Of a stretch of DNA of 64,000 bases, positions 18,001 to 27,421 are shown piece after piece. The stretch is from positions 1 to 64,000 of the forward strand of contig JAJFVL010000068.1 of assembly GCA_021371855.1 (NCBI GenBank), given 5' to 3'. The first letter of the stretch is position 1; each line of letters starts with the position of its first letter. A program made the position numbers and the translations under genes. Origin of the DNA: Bacteroidales bacterium (GTDB lineage Bacteria; Bacteroidota; Bacteroidia; Bacteroidales; VadinHA17). The notes beneath the pieces were generated by a model. It was not told the origin of the DNA, did no database searches, and saw nothing but the letters and a program-made list of their open reading frames with translations.

Positions 18001-18231
18001 ACCGTTTTCATCGGTTTGTGCATAAATCATTCCTTCGCCAACAACGACTTTTGCATTTGGGACAGGTTTTCCCTGATCGTCTGTAACTTTCAGAATGACA
18101 CTTACAGTTGCATCCTTTTTCTCCGGTTTATCCTGTGCAATCAATGTTCCTGTCAGAGAAACGGATAAAAGGATAACAAAGACAAACCTGAATTTTTGGT
18201 ATAATATATGATTAAATCTCATAATTCGCAT
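15076..18231 (-). CDS. divergent SusC-type TonB-dependent transporter
   Basis: A 1051-residue outer-membrane transporter. A signal segment (to about 32) precedes a regulatory-like beta-sandwich (about 40-115), the plug (about 140-265) and the barrel ending in FKTFTGGIKLTF. The usual SusC plug signatures are altered: MMYIIDDIPV replaces the LYVVDGVP type, and VIKDIAGKAMYGPLGADGII replaces the VLKDASATAIYG type. The segment between the two domains is also unusual (MKKRHITGSEYVITGNQLEK). Partner SusD lies 3 nt downstream, and the previous susD stops 15 nt upstream. ATG at 18222 is an alternative start. The divergence suggests a different substrate or gating from the first SusC of this operon. 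Confidence 0.92.
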   Translation of the reverse strand: MRIMRFNHILYQKFRFVFVILLSVSLTGTLIAQDKPEKKDATVSVILKVTDDQGKPVPNAKVVVGEGMIYAQTDENGSLLIKAYQRDFVAISATGYERSVSTIKDIVLNNTVRLIKSKLFMTYNDNVPLPFLTMKKRHITGSEYVITGNQLEKYPSTDLRNTFAGLVPGLQITERHGAPGLTAEEELGNYRITEKIGVAARGRSMMYIIDDIPVGVNEMPLDPYEIESVTVIKDIAGKAMYGPLGADGIIYIKTKRGRPNERILNVNMEDGISIIDRMPGTVSGADYARLNNIAREADGLTPNYDNDDIEAYAKNDPYDMYHPSVNYKEMMLKNSMPFRRANVSSTGGNDVVQYYSYLGYSGEGDIYKIGPKADYNRINTRSNIDIKINDRIKVQFDFYAGLTYRRSPNYGYSSTFGEGGSQMDLLELSSALPNIYNTPPIAFPVYANNDPTLEKPYYAVSATYPNNPIGNLVGNGYYTESGRTGSLTAAVDYNLSNVIKGLKSRTYVSYDGLNVLRVGKAENYIAYIATPSQTVSGNDTIKLAKVHDGLDSPNMSNLHDYYYQGFSVYENLSYNRSFGNHNVQSALTYNIFRISKNGIEEPQRTQSGIWTGMYSYDDKYSILGVLNYAGTYTLDKNNRYQLFPSLGASWVMSEENFMSNLTFINYLKLHAEAGILGYENFMSPFYYRDRWNISTGSVFGAYSTNQWFGSTTDNLAYRTYAGKIGNPELTWEKRKEVSIGLDGLILNQKLSFEFNYYNNLRDGQVSQLPNSMPYYLGIWSALPRINYNKTRYSGIEMGIQFTDNSGIIKYSIGGNATVQNSKIVKNDELEYRFEYQKRLGRSVDTYWGQKCIGKFQSDEEALEVPQMYDAVLKEGDLKYADMNGDGFIDDNDMSAIGNTTPRLFYALNAKFSFKNFDMTVIGTGCAFYDIALTNSYFWNGWGDNNYSNFVKDNIGGAYPRLTYYKVNNNFVASDFWLTKGGYFKIQNIELAYNVPLEKLQIIHSRGMRIYVRGANLLTISQVKDVDPESISSGISTYPLFKTFTGGIKLTF

Positions 18232-18246
18232 TTTAATAAGTTAATG

Positions 18247-20109
18247 TTACCATTGTTCATTCTGGACAAAATTCTTCATTTTGTAAGCATCTTCCGGAAG
18301 GAATGGGATGAAATACATTGCATCTTTCCATTGGCTCTGTCTGTTTGCAGGCATAGGCATACGAGTGTATTTATATCCTGTTGGATAGGTTCCGCTTACA
18401 GGTACTTTTTCAACATCCATAGCTATCAGCGGCCCTCCGGTCATAACAGCAGGTGCATCCTTCCAACGGCGTATGTCATGGTAATAATGGCCACCCTCAA
18501 AACACAACTCAATGGTGCGTTCGTTCTTTATTCTGGCTCTGAAAATGTCTTTATTTGCAGTGAACTGTGGCAGCACATCTGCCTGACCTATTCTGTTTCT
18601 GATTTTATTGATAGCCTGAACTGCTGTCATTGAAGAATTTGGTGCCGGTGTATTTGGGCCATAAGCTTCATTGGCTGCCTCAGCATAGTTCAGATAAAGC
18701 TCACCCAGACGTATGATAGGGTCGGTATATTGTGGGGTAGTTTTGTTTTTAATACTCTGCTCGCCCCAACGTTTTCTCTGATAATAACCGGTATAGGAAA
18801 TAGCTATATAATTTCTGTCAAGAAGTTCAGAATATTTTGCTCCGTTAGGGGTCATTTCATAATACATTTTAGCTGTTCCAAATCCAGGAATTGGAGCTGT
18901 ATTGTAAATAATATCTATATAGAACCTGGGATCCCTGTCTTTATAAGGATCCTGTTCATTGTAATGTCCAAGTGCTGCAGCAGCATCCCTCTCAGCCTGA
19001 GTATTAAGCGGATCTCCCCATTTGGTTTCAAATTTATCAACAGTATTTTGGGTTGGGCATTCGCCTGAGTTACCACCCTTGCTTCCTGCGAATACACCAT
19101 TATCTAATGCCCCAATTCCACTGTAACCAAAAGTACCTGCATACCAACCCCATAATTGCTCATTGGTATAAGTTGTCCCGATGTAATTCTTCTTATAATC
19201 AGCAGCGCTTAAAAGGCCATAACCATATTGTTCTGCAATTTCAATTGCCTCCCAGCTGGCTTTAGCTGCTTCTTCCCAGTCAGTCTGCCCCATCTCGTTG
19301 TTTAGAGGGCTTGCTGCATAAAGCAGCGCACGAGACTTAATTGCTTTTGCTGCTACACCGTTTGGTCTTGCCTGATCAGGATCGCTAAGGTGTCCAACCT
19401 GGCCAGGCCCGGCATCCCTTCGCATACGCCCTGCCTTTTCAAAATATAAAGCTGCAGTATCCAAATCGGCAGCAACTTTTAATAATGTTTCATGTCGTGA
19501 CAAACGTGGCATATCCCATTGATCGTCAGGACCTATTACTTTAGTGATATAAGGCATTCCACCCCAGATACGCATCAGTTCAAAATGTGCATAAGCTCTT
19601 ACGAAGTGAGCCTGTGCAATAAAATCATCAATGTCTTCCTGATTGGTACTCTTTAACTTGCCGATATTCTGCAGTGTAAGATTGCAGGTCCTGATAACAA
19701 TAAACATTGATCTTAAAATAGGACGATGGGCACCACTAGTTATGAATTTATAGATATCGGCCGCAATATTTCCACTTTTAATGGGTTGAGCAAATTCAAG
19801 ACGTCCCACATCACTCATATCAGTCATTGATTCCCACGTATATTTCTGCCCCCATTGAACAAAATACATATAAAAAGTGGTTTTGAGATTATAATTATAC
19901 CAGCCTTTCAGCTGACCACCATTAATACCCTCAAAATATACCTGTCCGTCGTAAACTGAATTAAAATATTGTTTGAAATTCAGATATTTGGAAAACACCT
20001 CGTCCTCGGATAAGCCCGATTCAGGCGCCTTGTCTAAATAATCTTCCAGGCAGGAGTTAAGAATAATTGAGCTCAGGCCAAAAAATAAAATTATTATATA
20101 TTTTTTCAT
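18247..20109 (-). CDS. SusD/RagB-family surface lipoprotein
   Basis: A 620-residue SusD homologue. The start is set at ATG 20109 (MKKYIIILFF), giving the lipobox LNSC (Cys20); a longer frame would overlap susC and lacks a signal sequence at its N-terminus. Landmarks: HFVRAYAHFELMRIWGGMPY near residue 165, LGELYLNYAEAANEAYG near 460 and ELCFEGGHYYHDIRRWKDAP near 540. It follows the first susC of the operon by 19 nt and precedes the second susC by 15 nt, so the four transporter genes are one transcription unit. Confidence 0.93.
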   Translation of the reverse strand: MKKYIIILFFGLSSIILNSCLEDYLDKAPESGLSEDEVFSKYLNFKQYFNSVYDGQVYFEGINGGQLKGWYNYNLKTTFYMYFVQWGQKYTWESMTDMSDVGRLEFAQPIKSGNIAADIYKFITSGAHRPILRSMFIVIRTCNLTLQNIGKLKSTNQEDIDDFIAQAHFVRAYAHFELMRIWGGMPYITKVIGPDDQWDMPRLSRHETLLKVAADLDTAALYFEKAGRMRRDAGPGQVGHLSDPDQARPNGVAAKAIKSRALLYAASPLNNEMGQTDWEEAAKASWEAIEIAEQYGYGLLSAADYKKNYIGTTYTNEQLWGWYAGTFGYSGIGALDNGVFAGSKGGNSGECPTQNTVDKFETKWGDPLNTQAERDAAAALGHYNEQDPYKDRDPRFYIDIIYNTAPIPGFGTAKMYYEMTPNGAKYSELLDRNYIAISYTGYYQRKRWGEQSIKNKTTPQYTDPIIRLGELYLNYAEAANEAYGPNTPAPNSSMTAVQAINKIRNRIGQADVLPQFTANKDIFRARIKNERTIELCFEGGHYYHDIRRWKDAPAVMTGGPLIAMDVEKVPVSGTYPTGYKYTRMPMPANRQSQWKDAMYFIPFLPEDAYKMKNFVQNEQW

Positions 20110-20128
20110 TGTAAATAATTTTTTAAAA

Positions 20129-23100
20129 TTAGAAACCAAATTTTACGCCTAATTTTAAACTAGACATCATAGGATAAAATCCTAATGTAAAATCTTTTCT
20201 TTCAGGATCACCTTCTATAAGCTTTGTAATTGTCCAAAGGTTATTTCCTGTGGCATAAACAAGAAGATTAGAAATACCCAATGTCCGTTTCAGGAACTCC
20301 GGATGAAACGTATAAGCGGCATATACTTCCTTCAAACGAAGATATGAAGCATCCCGCCAAAAACGGTCTTGTATTCTTATTTTATATCCGTATGTTGCCT
20401 CACCACCGGCCCAAAAAATATTATCGATAATACCACCGAGATTATAATGCAGTGTTGAATGAGTTGCATCCTGATTGTCGGGCCTCCAATAGTCTAACTG
20501 AGATTCGTGAACGCTCAATACTCCAAGCATAAATTCAGTCTCGTAAATCTGGTTGAATTCCACATACTTGCCATAATTCCCCTGGAACATAAAGTTGAAA
20601 TCAAATCCTTTATAAGAAAAGCCACTGGAAAAAGAATATGTAACAGGAGGATAAGTTGATCCCTTAATAGGATATTTATCGCGTTCCGTAACATATCCAT
20701 CTGCCAGGTAATCGAGATATTTATAATCTCCCACATTCAGCTTTTCGATAGCTATCGGAGCAGGATTATTATGAATGTCGTTTATCGAAGTAAAATATCC
20801 GGTACCGGTAAGTACAACTCCGTTCAACTGAGCTTCCAAAGGTTTACCTGCTTCTTTTGCGAATTCAGGGGTATAGGGCAGGTCGTCTTTGTAAACGACC
20901 CTGTTTTCGTTAAATCCGAAAAGTCCTCTTACAAAATAGTTGAAACCGCCTGCTGTTGTTTTGTTATATTCAGCCTCCACTTCTATACCATGTTTTTTCA
21001 ACTTCCCGGTGTTCAGATCCTTAAATGAATTTCCTACCACAAACGTAACACTCCTGGGAGTTAGCAGCATATTATTTCGTTGCTCATCGAAGAGGTCAAC
21101 ACTTAAGGTAAAAGTATTTTTAAGTATCCCGAATTCAAAACCCAGATCTTTTTTACGTGCCTCTTCCCATTGTGCATTTTTGTTTGCTCCAAGATCTTCG
21201 TGAATATAACCAACTGGATCTTTGTAATAATCACTTACATAAAGCCAGCGGTTTGCTGCGTAGTCACTCCCAACCAGACCATCGGAATAACGAACCTTAA
21301 ATTTGTTAACCCATGGAACGGCATTTTTAAAGAATGGCTCTTCTGACACCACCCATCCTATTGCACCGGAAGGAAAAAATCCAAAACGGTTACCGGGTGC
21401 AAACCGTTCAGAACCTGTATACCCCAGGTTAACCTCTAATAAGTATTTATGGGAATAGTCGTATGTAGCTCTTCCAACGAGAGCTTCATTATAATATGGA
21501 AATTCAATTCCATCATTTTTTTGTTGACGGTTAATCAGTGCCAATGCACTTATGTTGTTTTTTCCAAAACTATTATTGTAATTCAGAGACATTTCATAGT
21601 ACAAGTCCCTGTAACTGTCGGTCATTCCTCCTACATTGATATCCAAAGGCGTCATTTTGTACATCTCATTGCCCTCACCTGTTCTAAACCATGGATTAAC
21701 ACCCGGTATACCAATTTTATCATAATTTAACTGATAATTCGGGAAAGAGTAACTGGCAGTCATCAATAGATTCTGGTAATCAGTACTTAATGATACTTTA
21801 CCTTTGACAGACAGTCCTTTAAGAAGAAAATCAAGCTTTTGGTTAAGAATAAGGTCGGTAAATAACGTTGAATTAAGATATCTGTTAAAAGAACCATTAT
21901 ACATATTATTATATGGGTTTGCAGAGTCCTGACCGAAATTTGCAGCTAATCTGATCCCTGAATCATCAGGATAATCAGGATCGGGTACCTGCTTCAATAC
22001 CCACTCAGGAAAATAAGCAGGGAAAGTAGATGGTGATGCAGAATACAAAGTCCTCCATGAAAAGCTGCTGGGGGTGTTTTTAATTCCGATATCCCCTCCG
22101 AAATTGAGCGATAACTGGGTTGTTTCAGTAAGGTTAAAATCTACATTGGCCCGATAGTTAAACTTATCGTATTTATATCGTGTGTCGTCATGACCATTAT
22201 GATAGGCTTTAAAAAAGTCACTCTGATGAAGATACCCGACAGAGCAGAAATATTTAATAAATTCAGTTCCGCCTGACACATTAAAATTGGCATTGTAAGT
22301 AGGAGCAAATTTCTTCGTGAGTAATCCGAACCAGTCAACATCGGGGTATCTTAAAGCATTCAGAGGAGTAGATGGATTTTTATATTCATTAAGAGCATAC
22401 TCAGGTATCAGTTTGTCGAACTCCTGACCATTCATTCTTGCATAATTAAGCATTGAGGAAACAGTGTATGAACCGATATGATCTGGTATTCTTGTAGCTT
22501 TATCCACACCAAATGAGGCTGAAAAATCCATTTTCGGTTTACCCAAAGAGCCGCGTTTTGTGGTTACAATAATTACACCATTTGCACCTTTTGCACCAAA
22601 AACTGCTGTTGCAGATGCATCTTTTAATACCGAAATAGCTTCTATCTCATTGGGGTCCAGATCTTTAAAATCACGTTCAACGCCATCAACAAGAGCCAGA
22701 GGAGCTGAACTGTTCCAGCTTGAAAGCCCTCTGATAATAATCTCTGACTGATCTGCTCCCGGCTCACCAGTCTGCTGTATTGTCAAAACTCCGGAAAGCT
22801 TACCAGAAATCGCATTGGTAACTGTTGGAATACCTGTTCTTACCAGTGCAGCGCTGTTCACCTGTGTGATGGCTCCGACCACACTCTCTTTCTTTTGAAC
22901 GCCATATCCCACTACAACAACCTCCTGGATCTTGGTTACTTCAAGAGCCAGTGCAACGTTTACATTCGAACCTGGGCTTGCGAGCACTTCTTGTGTGGCA
23001 TAACCGATAAATGAGATCTGAAGTGTTACCTGTTTTTCAGAGACAGGAATTGAAAATTTTCCATCGATGTCGGTAAGTACACCAACTGTGGTACCTTTCA

Positions 23101-23323
23101 TAATAACAGTAACCCCTATAAGGGCTTCTCCTGTGGCTTCATCTGTTATCCGTCCTGAAACAGTCTTCTGTTGAGAGGAATCCGGTTTATCGGGAACAGA
23201 TGCGCCCGCTGATAAAGCTGCTATTGAGCATAGCAGAAACAAAATGCACAATTTTGTCATAATCTGTGGTTTATGCCAAAGAATTCTGACAGAACTCAAT
23301 CGTTTTTCTTTAATTTTTTTCAT
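20129..23323 (-). CDS. SusC-type TonB-dependent transporter
   Basis: A 1064-residue transporter, first gene of the susCDCD-DUF1735 operon. A long basic N-terminus precedes the signal segment (LCILFLLCSIAALSAGA, about 26-42). The carboxypeptidase-regulatory-like domain is at about 53-130, the plug carries APLALVDGVERDF and VLKDASATAVFGAKGANGVI, and the barrel ends with SLKLGVKFGF. No STN domain is present and no sigma/anti-sigma pair is near, so its control differs from the locus at 1-7 kb; any hybrid two-component or other regulator would lie outside the window. A canonical TAnnTTTG box is not evident in its leader. Confidence 0.94.
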   Translation of the reverse strand: MKKIKEKRLSSVRILWHKPQIMTKLCILFLLCSIAALSAGASVPDKPDSSQQKTVSGRITDEATGEALIGVTVIMKGTTVGVLTDIDGKFSIPVSEKQVTLQISFIGYATQEVLASPGSNVNVALALEVTKIQEVVVVGYGVQKKESVVGAITQVNSAALVRTGIPTVTNAISGKLSGVLTIQQTGEPGADQSEIIIRGLSSWNSSAPLALVDGVERDFKDLDPNEIEAISVLKDASATAVFGAKGANGVIIVTTKRGSLGKPKMDFSASFGVDKATRIPDHIGSYTVSSMLNYARMNGQEFDKLIPEYALNEYKNPSTPLNALRYPDVDWFGLLTKKFAPTYNANFNVSGGTEFIKYFCSVGYLHQSDFFKAYHNGHDDTRYKYDKFNYRANVDFNLTETTQLSLNFGGDIGIKNTPSSFSWRTLYSASPSTFPAYFPEWVLKQVPDPDYPDDSGIRLAANFGQDSANPYNNMYNGSFNRYLNSTLFTDLILNQKLDFLLKGLSVKGKVSLSTDYQNLLMTASYSFPNYQLNYDKIGIPGVNPWFRTGEGNEMYKMTPLDINVGGMTDSYRDLYYEMSLNYNNSFGKNNISALALINRQQKNDGIEFPYYNEALVGRATYDYSHKYLLEVNLGYTGSERFAPGNRFGFFPSGAIGWVVSEEPFFKNAVPWVNKFKVRYSDGLVGSDYAANRWLYVSDYYKDPVGYIHEDLGANKNAQWEEARKKDLGFEFGILKNTFTLSVDLFDEQRNNMLLTPRSVTFVVGNSFKDLNTGKLKKHGIEVEAEYNKTTAGGFNYFVRGLFGFNENRVVYKDDLPYTPEFAKEAGKPLEAQLNGVVLTGTGYFTSINDIHNNPAPIAIEKLNVGDYKYLDYLADGYVTERDKYPIKGSTYPPVTYSFSSGFSYKGFDFNFMFQGNYGKYVEFNQIYETEFMLGVLSVHESQLDYWRPDNQDATHSTLHYNLGGIIDNIFWAGGEATYGYKIRIQDRFWRDASYLRLKEVYAAYTFHPEFLKRTLGISNLLVYATGNNLWTITKLIEGDPERKDFTLGFYPMMSSLKLGVKFGF

Positions 23324-23784
23324 GCATTTAAATAAATTATTTAAACATTAATAAGTTAGTTTGGGTAGTTTTGAAATCGTGTAGGTTAACGTAAATTATG
23401 CTAACCCGTGTTTCTTTGCTTTTGGTTGGTCTTCATAAGATTAGGGTTGATTTGTTAATTATTATTTTAAAACATGAATTTATAAATATTCTATTAAGCA
23501 TGGTATGTAATCTCATGCTAAGCAATGGGTTACAAGATTCCGCAATCATATTCTTTTCATTCTTTTCATTCTTTAAAATAAAAAATGATCAAAACAAAGA
23601 CAACCTGACTGGCAAAATCAACTGATGCCGGTCAGTGTCAATTAAAAAATTTAAAGGTGTTGTAAATACCAGGAATCGTACAATATCAGGTTAGGGATAT
23701 TTCAGGTCAAAGAGGTATTTAAACTTATAACAATAATAAATAAAATCAAATCAAAAACAAAACAAAAAGTATTACAATTTTTTT
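23324..23784. other. AT-rich leader of the susCDCD operon
   Basis: No supported gene. It includes an imperfect hairpin at 23605-23635 (CTGACTGGCA / TGCCGGTCAG, one G-U pair) that on the minus strand is followed by T-rich sequence. It may be the old terminator of the DUF4249 operon, now separated from it by the inserted element at 23785-24075. A TTTTCATTC direct repeat lies near 23551-23575. Confidence 0.35.
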
Positions 23785-24075
23785 CAGGGCAAACCCATTT
23801 AACTTTTCAAGAATTTGTCTTCAAGAGTGAACACAAGTTCCCAGAGGAGCTAATCTCCTCATATTTTGTAAATTATGTTATGTTTTTTAATTTTAAAAGC
23901 AGCTCTTAAAAAAATACTCAGCTGCTGAAAATTTTAATATCGTCCTTAAAATTGCTCTAACCATTTTGGCTAATAATAAATCTATTAAAGCAAGCAAAAA
24001 ACGAAAACGTCTTAAAGCTGCATTGAACCAATCTTTCAGGGGTCAGCTACTTTATTTTTAAATGCGTTTGCCCTG
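23785..24075. mobile_element. 291-bp internally deleted ISAs1-like element
   Basis: The left end CAGGGCAAACCCATTTAA (23785-23802) and the right end, read as its complement CAGGGCAAACGCATTTAA (24075-24058), match at 17 of 18 positions. Between them lies a truncated frame resembling the transposase C-terminus of the ISAs1 family, with its stop inside the right inverted repeat, as in a complete element. Most of the transposase gene is missing, so the element cannot move on its own. No target-site duplication is visible next to the ends. The family name is by memory of sequence style, not by search. Confidence 0.6.
23897..24061 (+). pseudogene. transposase C-terminal fragment, ISAs1-like
   Basis: A 54-codon open frame without a start, reading SAAENFNIVLKIALTILANN, then KSIKASKKRKRLKAALN and ending QLLYF. 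The pattern (AENF, IALxIL, K-S-I-K, basic KRLKAAL) is that of the last 50 residues of ISAs1-family DDE transposases. An ATG at about 23879 opens a different short frame, so any N-terminal part is gone or frameshifted. It lies entirely within the 291-bp element. Confidence 0.5.
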
Positions 24076-24269
24076 GGGGCTCGTTATTTTATGGAAAACA
24101 AAAGATGAAAATCCCTTAATTTTTCGGGTTCAGATAAATGAGCGTTCAATAAATCTGTTCCACACGTATTGCTGCACTGCCTTCAGCTAATTATTTCATT
24201 AATAAAGGAATTCATATTAACATTTTTAGGTTAGTATCAGACACTTCTCACAAATCATCTTAATTTGAT

Positions 24270-25097
24270 TTATTCTGTTTTTGAAAAGTGAATCATTTTC
24301 TCATCTTTTGTATAGTAGGTAAATATCCCTGTTCCATTGAAAATATTTGATTTTATTTCTTCCGGAGTTAAGAATGGATCGAAATAAGCATTTGACGCAT
24401 CATTTAATGAAACTGAGTAATCATAATACTCTTTGGTAATATGAAACGTTCTTACCAGCAAAGAATCGGATTCCTGTATTTCTGTAGAAACGGGCAATTT
24501 AACTTTTAACGACTTCGACTTTGACAGATCCAGATTCCTGGAGCTCACAAAAAAAACTGAATCGGCTCTGTACGCAGACATGTCAATTCGAAGATAACCT
24601 GTAAATTCATCTCCTGTAATACTTTGTGTAAGATAAAGATAATCGTTTTCAATTGTGGCGTTTTCAATTCTGATGGGTGAAACAACCTGAGTTATACCTG
24701 TAATAGTATCATTCCCGGTTGTAACAACCGATAAATACAAAACATTACCCCTGAACACTCCGGTTAAACTATCTGTCCGGTAATTAACAAGAATATTCCT
24801 CTTCCTATCAGAATAAAATATATTCAAAAGGACCAGTGTATCTTTCTTGTCTGTAACAAATACTTTCGAATTCCAGATAGATTGAAGGATCAATTCATTA
24901 TCCATAAAATTGTTTTTTGTAATAGCTATTTCTATCGGGTTGCCCGGAGTTAAATAACCTTCTACGATAATATCAGCTACCTGGTCTGGCACATCGATAT
25001 CTATTTCATCTGACATGTTGCAGCCAGAAGCTAATAATCCTGATATAAAGAATATTACATAGATTGATATCGGGAGTATTTTAAATTTAAAGTTCAT
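24270..25097 (-). CDS. DUF4249-family lipoprotein
   Basis: A 275-residue outer-membrane lipoprotein (lipobox ASGC, Cys26). After it, DIDVPDQVADIIVEGYLTPG matches the start of DUF4249 proteins, followed by beta-rich sequence with IAITKNNFMDNE. These proteins are encoded with a dedicated TonB-dependent receptor, and that is the case here: one nucleotide separates the two genes. They probably form a receptor/lipoprotein pair analogous to SusC/SusD, with unknown ligand. The downstream side is occupied by a defective insertion element. Confidence 0.85.
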   Translation of the reverse strand: MNFKFKILPISIYVIFFISGLLASGCNMSDEIDIDVPDQVADIIVEGYLTPGNPIEIAITKNNFMDNELILQSIWNSKVFVTDKKDTLVLLNIFYSDRKRNILVNYRTDSLTGVFRGNVLYLSVVTTGNDTITGITQVVSPIRIENATIENDYLYLTQSITGDEFTGYLRIDMSAYRADSVFFVSSRNLDLSKSKSLKVKLPVSTEIQESDSLLVRTFHITKEYYDYSVSLNDASNAYFDPFLTPEEIKSNIFNGTGIFTYYTKDEKMIHFSKTE

Positions 25098-25098
25098 G

Positions 25099-27387
25099 TC
25101 AGAATGTTAGTTTAAAACTTACAAACGGGATCATTGGCAACAAAGATTTCTTTCTGGACTGTAAAAAGATACGTGAATTGTCCTGAACCTGAGGAGTGAA
25201 ATATATAAAATAGGGATTCTGATAGTTATATAAATTGTATATTCCAAAAACAATGACTGCTTCAGAACCGGACCAGTTGAAGCTATAGGATGCTGATAAA
25301 TCCATTCTATGAGAAAGGGGCATTCTGAAATTGTAACGGGTTGTATAAACAGGTACTATTTCATAATTTGAATTTGCTGCAATATCGCCTGTCTGATGAA
25401 TAAATATACTTGTTGGTAAAGTCATAACAAAGCCATCCTGAATAAACTGACTTAAAGTAAATACCCATTTGTTGCCACATCTGTAAAGGACATTAAAATC
25501 TGCTTTATGCCGAATATCGAATGGTGGACTAAACCAGACTCCGTTATTTATCAATGGAAATTTTCGTTTCGATTTTGAAATTGTAACTCCTCCTTCTATT
25601 TCAATATTTCTGGTTTTCCATGTGAAGCCTGTTTCTAGACCTTTTGAATAGCCATGACCTAAATCGGTTGTAAACCTGAGAGATGTAAAATAGTTCCCCT
25701 CAAGGAATTCAGTCAAATCTTTCAGATCAATGTAATAAGCTGAAACAGAAAGGTTAAAATTATCAGAAATAGTCTTACTGACAGAAATATTATAATGGCT
25801 GGCCTTTTCAGGGGGAACATCTGATTGTGAAGGACACCAGATATTCAGTGGTAAATTAATTCCGGTTGGTATGAAAAGGTGTTTATATTGAATCTGTTTC
25901 GAATAGCTTAAATTTAGTGTATACCCGTATAAATCATAATTAGCAGATATGAACGGGATTAAATCCATATATGTAGTGTCTGAATGAAATATTTCCAGCC
26001 GTGAACCTGCCTTAAACTTCAGCTTTCTGGCCGGGAACCATTGAATGTTTTCAAAGAGTGCTGTGTTTTCGGCTGGAACCTTCCATGTAACCGGGGAAGA
26101 GTCGACAGTGCCAAAATCGGCAGATGAAGCCTCAAGATTTAACCGGCTTAATTTAAAATCTGTTCCAAGGTCACATTTTAAAGTATTTGTAACCCTGTAT
26201 GTTACTTTGGCAGAAACGTTACCCTGCGAAATATCGTTTTGGATTGCATGGTCAAACAGTTTAGTAAAGATGACATTAAGATTGAACCTTGTATATCCTG
26301 CCAGAAGTTCAAAGTTGGTTCGTGCAGATAAAGGAACATTCCACTTTCCCGAAACCAGATAGTTTTTCCATCTGGAAAAAAGCGATAAATCATTATCGTC
26401 AAATTTTATTTTATCAGCGGTATTAAAGAAATCAAGTGAAAAAATACCCTTTTTCACAGTGTGCCATACAAGGGAAGTGTTAATCTCCGAAAATCCGTAC
26501 TTCGGCAGAACATTTTTTCCTCTATTGTTATAGGCATCTGCGATCAGATCGAAATAAGATCGTCGCAATGAAATCTTTGCAGAGATTTTGTCGCGAACCA
26601 CAGGAACATTTAGTGTGAGTTTCGCATTTAATATTCCAAGCTCTGCCCCGCCGGCAAATTCTGAATACAACTTATGATCGGGTTCAATCAACATTACAGA
26701 TGAAAGGTAACCGCTGTAACAGGGATCGAAATCGGCTTTCAATAAATGTACATTGCCGATTGCATCACTGTTAAACTGAGGATAAATGGAAAGAATATGA
26801 TTAATCCCGAACAATTCTGTCCCACCAAAAAATATTCCGGTATTCCCCTGTTGCATACCTCTTACATTAAGGCCCGGACTAACCTCGGAAGAATGTGCTA
26901 TACCTGTTTTTTGCTGAAGAATACCGAGAAGATCAGTTTCCCCCAGGCTCTTAGATTTAAAGGAAAAATCGTTATTGCTTATTAAAATGGTATTATTATC
27001 ATTTCGTTTACCGGCTGATATTATTATTTCTTTGATATTCTTCAGACTGCTTCTTAAAGTAATGACGACTGTTGTATCATTGTTTACCATGAAAGTAGAA
27101 TCCCATGGGGAGAAGTTTATCTGGCTCACTTGTATCCTTACGGAACCCGGAGCAGCAATTGATTGAAAGAATCGTCCCAGACTATCAGAAGTAAGAAAAT
27201 ATGATTTACCTGCAGTAACCTGTACATTTGCATATTCAACCCGGGCAGCTGTGCTATCGCATAAAATACCTGAAACAAGAATTTGTGAAAAGCAGGAACC
27301 TGTTGAGTGAACCAGAAACAAATAGATTACAAGAGGAGTGATCCTTTTGAAGAAAAAATTCCGCAAATGTATCTGAAAATATTCCAA
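25099..27387 (-). CDS. TonB-dependent receptor paired with DUF4249 lipoprotein
   Basis: A 762-residue receptor, shorter than SusC. The signal segment (TPLVIYLFLVHSTGSCFSQ) is followed by a carboxypeptidase-regulatory-like domain (about 37-115), a plug (about 120-215, with LGILQQKTGIAHSSEVSPGL, GMQQGNTGIFFGGTELF) and the barrel ending in PMIPFVSFKLTF. No ATG is available before the signal peptide. The start is TTG at 27387 or TTG at 27366, the latter giving MRNFFFKRITP, a good signal n-region. It begins 34-55 nt after the terminator of the upstream gene, so its promoter must be very close, within about 27390-27425. Confidence 0.87.
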   Translation of the reverse strand: MEYFQIHLRNFFFKRITPLVIYLFLVHSTGSCFSQILVSGILCDSTAARVEYANVQVTAGKSYFLTSDSLGRFFQSIAAPGSVRIQVSQINFSPWDSTFMVNNDTTVVITLRSSLKNIKEIIISAGKRNDNNTILISNNDFSFKSKSLGETDLLGILQQKTGIAHSSEVSPGLNVRGMQQGNTGIFFGGTELFGINHILSIYPQFNSDAIGNVHLLKADFDPCYSGYLSSVMLIEPDHKLYSEFAGGAELGILNAKLTLNVPVVRDKISAKISLRRSYFDLIADAYNNRGKNVLPKYGFSEINTSLVWHTVKKGIFSLDFFNTADKIKFDDNDLSLFSRWKNYLVSGKWNVPLSARTNFELLAGYTRFNLNVIFTKLFDHAIQNDISQGNVSAKVTYRVTNTLKCDLGTDFKLSRLNLEASSADFGTVDSSPVTWKVPAENTALFENIQWFPARKLKFKAGSRLEIFHSDTTYMDLIPFISANYDLYGYTLNLSYSKQIQYKHLFIPTGINLPLNIWCPSQSDVPPEKASHYNISVSKTISDNFNLSVSAYYIDLKDLTEFLEGNYFTSLRFTTDLGHGYSKGLETGFTWKTRNIEIEGGVTISKSKRKFPLINNGVWFSPPFDIRHKADFNVLYRCGNKWVFTLSQFIQDGFVMTLPTSIFIHQTGDIAANSNYEIVPVYTTRYNFRMPLSHRMDLSASYSFNWSGSEAVIVFGIYNLYNYQNPYFIYFTPQVQDNSRIFLQSRKKSLLPMIPFVSFKLTF

Positions 27388-27421
27388 TAGTAGATTCGTT
27401 TTTAACAGACCCTGAAAATAT

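Noticed and set aside
18208..18633. 141-codon plus-strand frame over the end of susD
   Set aside because: It lies antisense inside a well-supported SusD gene, with Cys/His/Ile-rich composition typical of shadow frames.
23605..23635. Hairpin as a plus-strand terminator
   Set aside because: No T-run follows on the plus strand; kept only as a possible minus-strand terminator within the intergenic entry.
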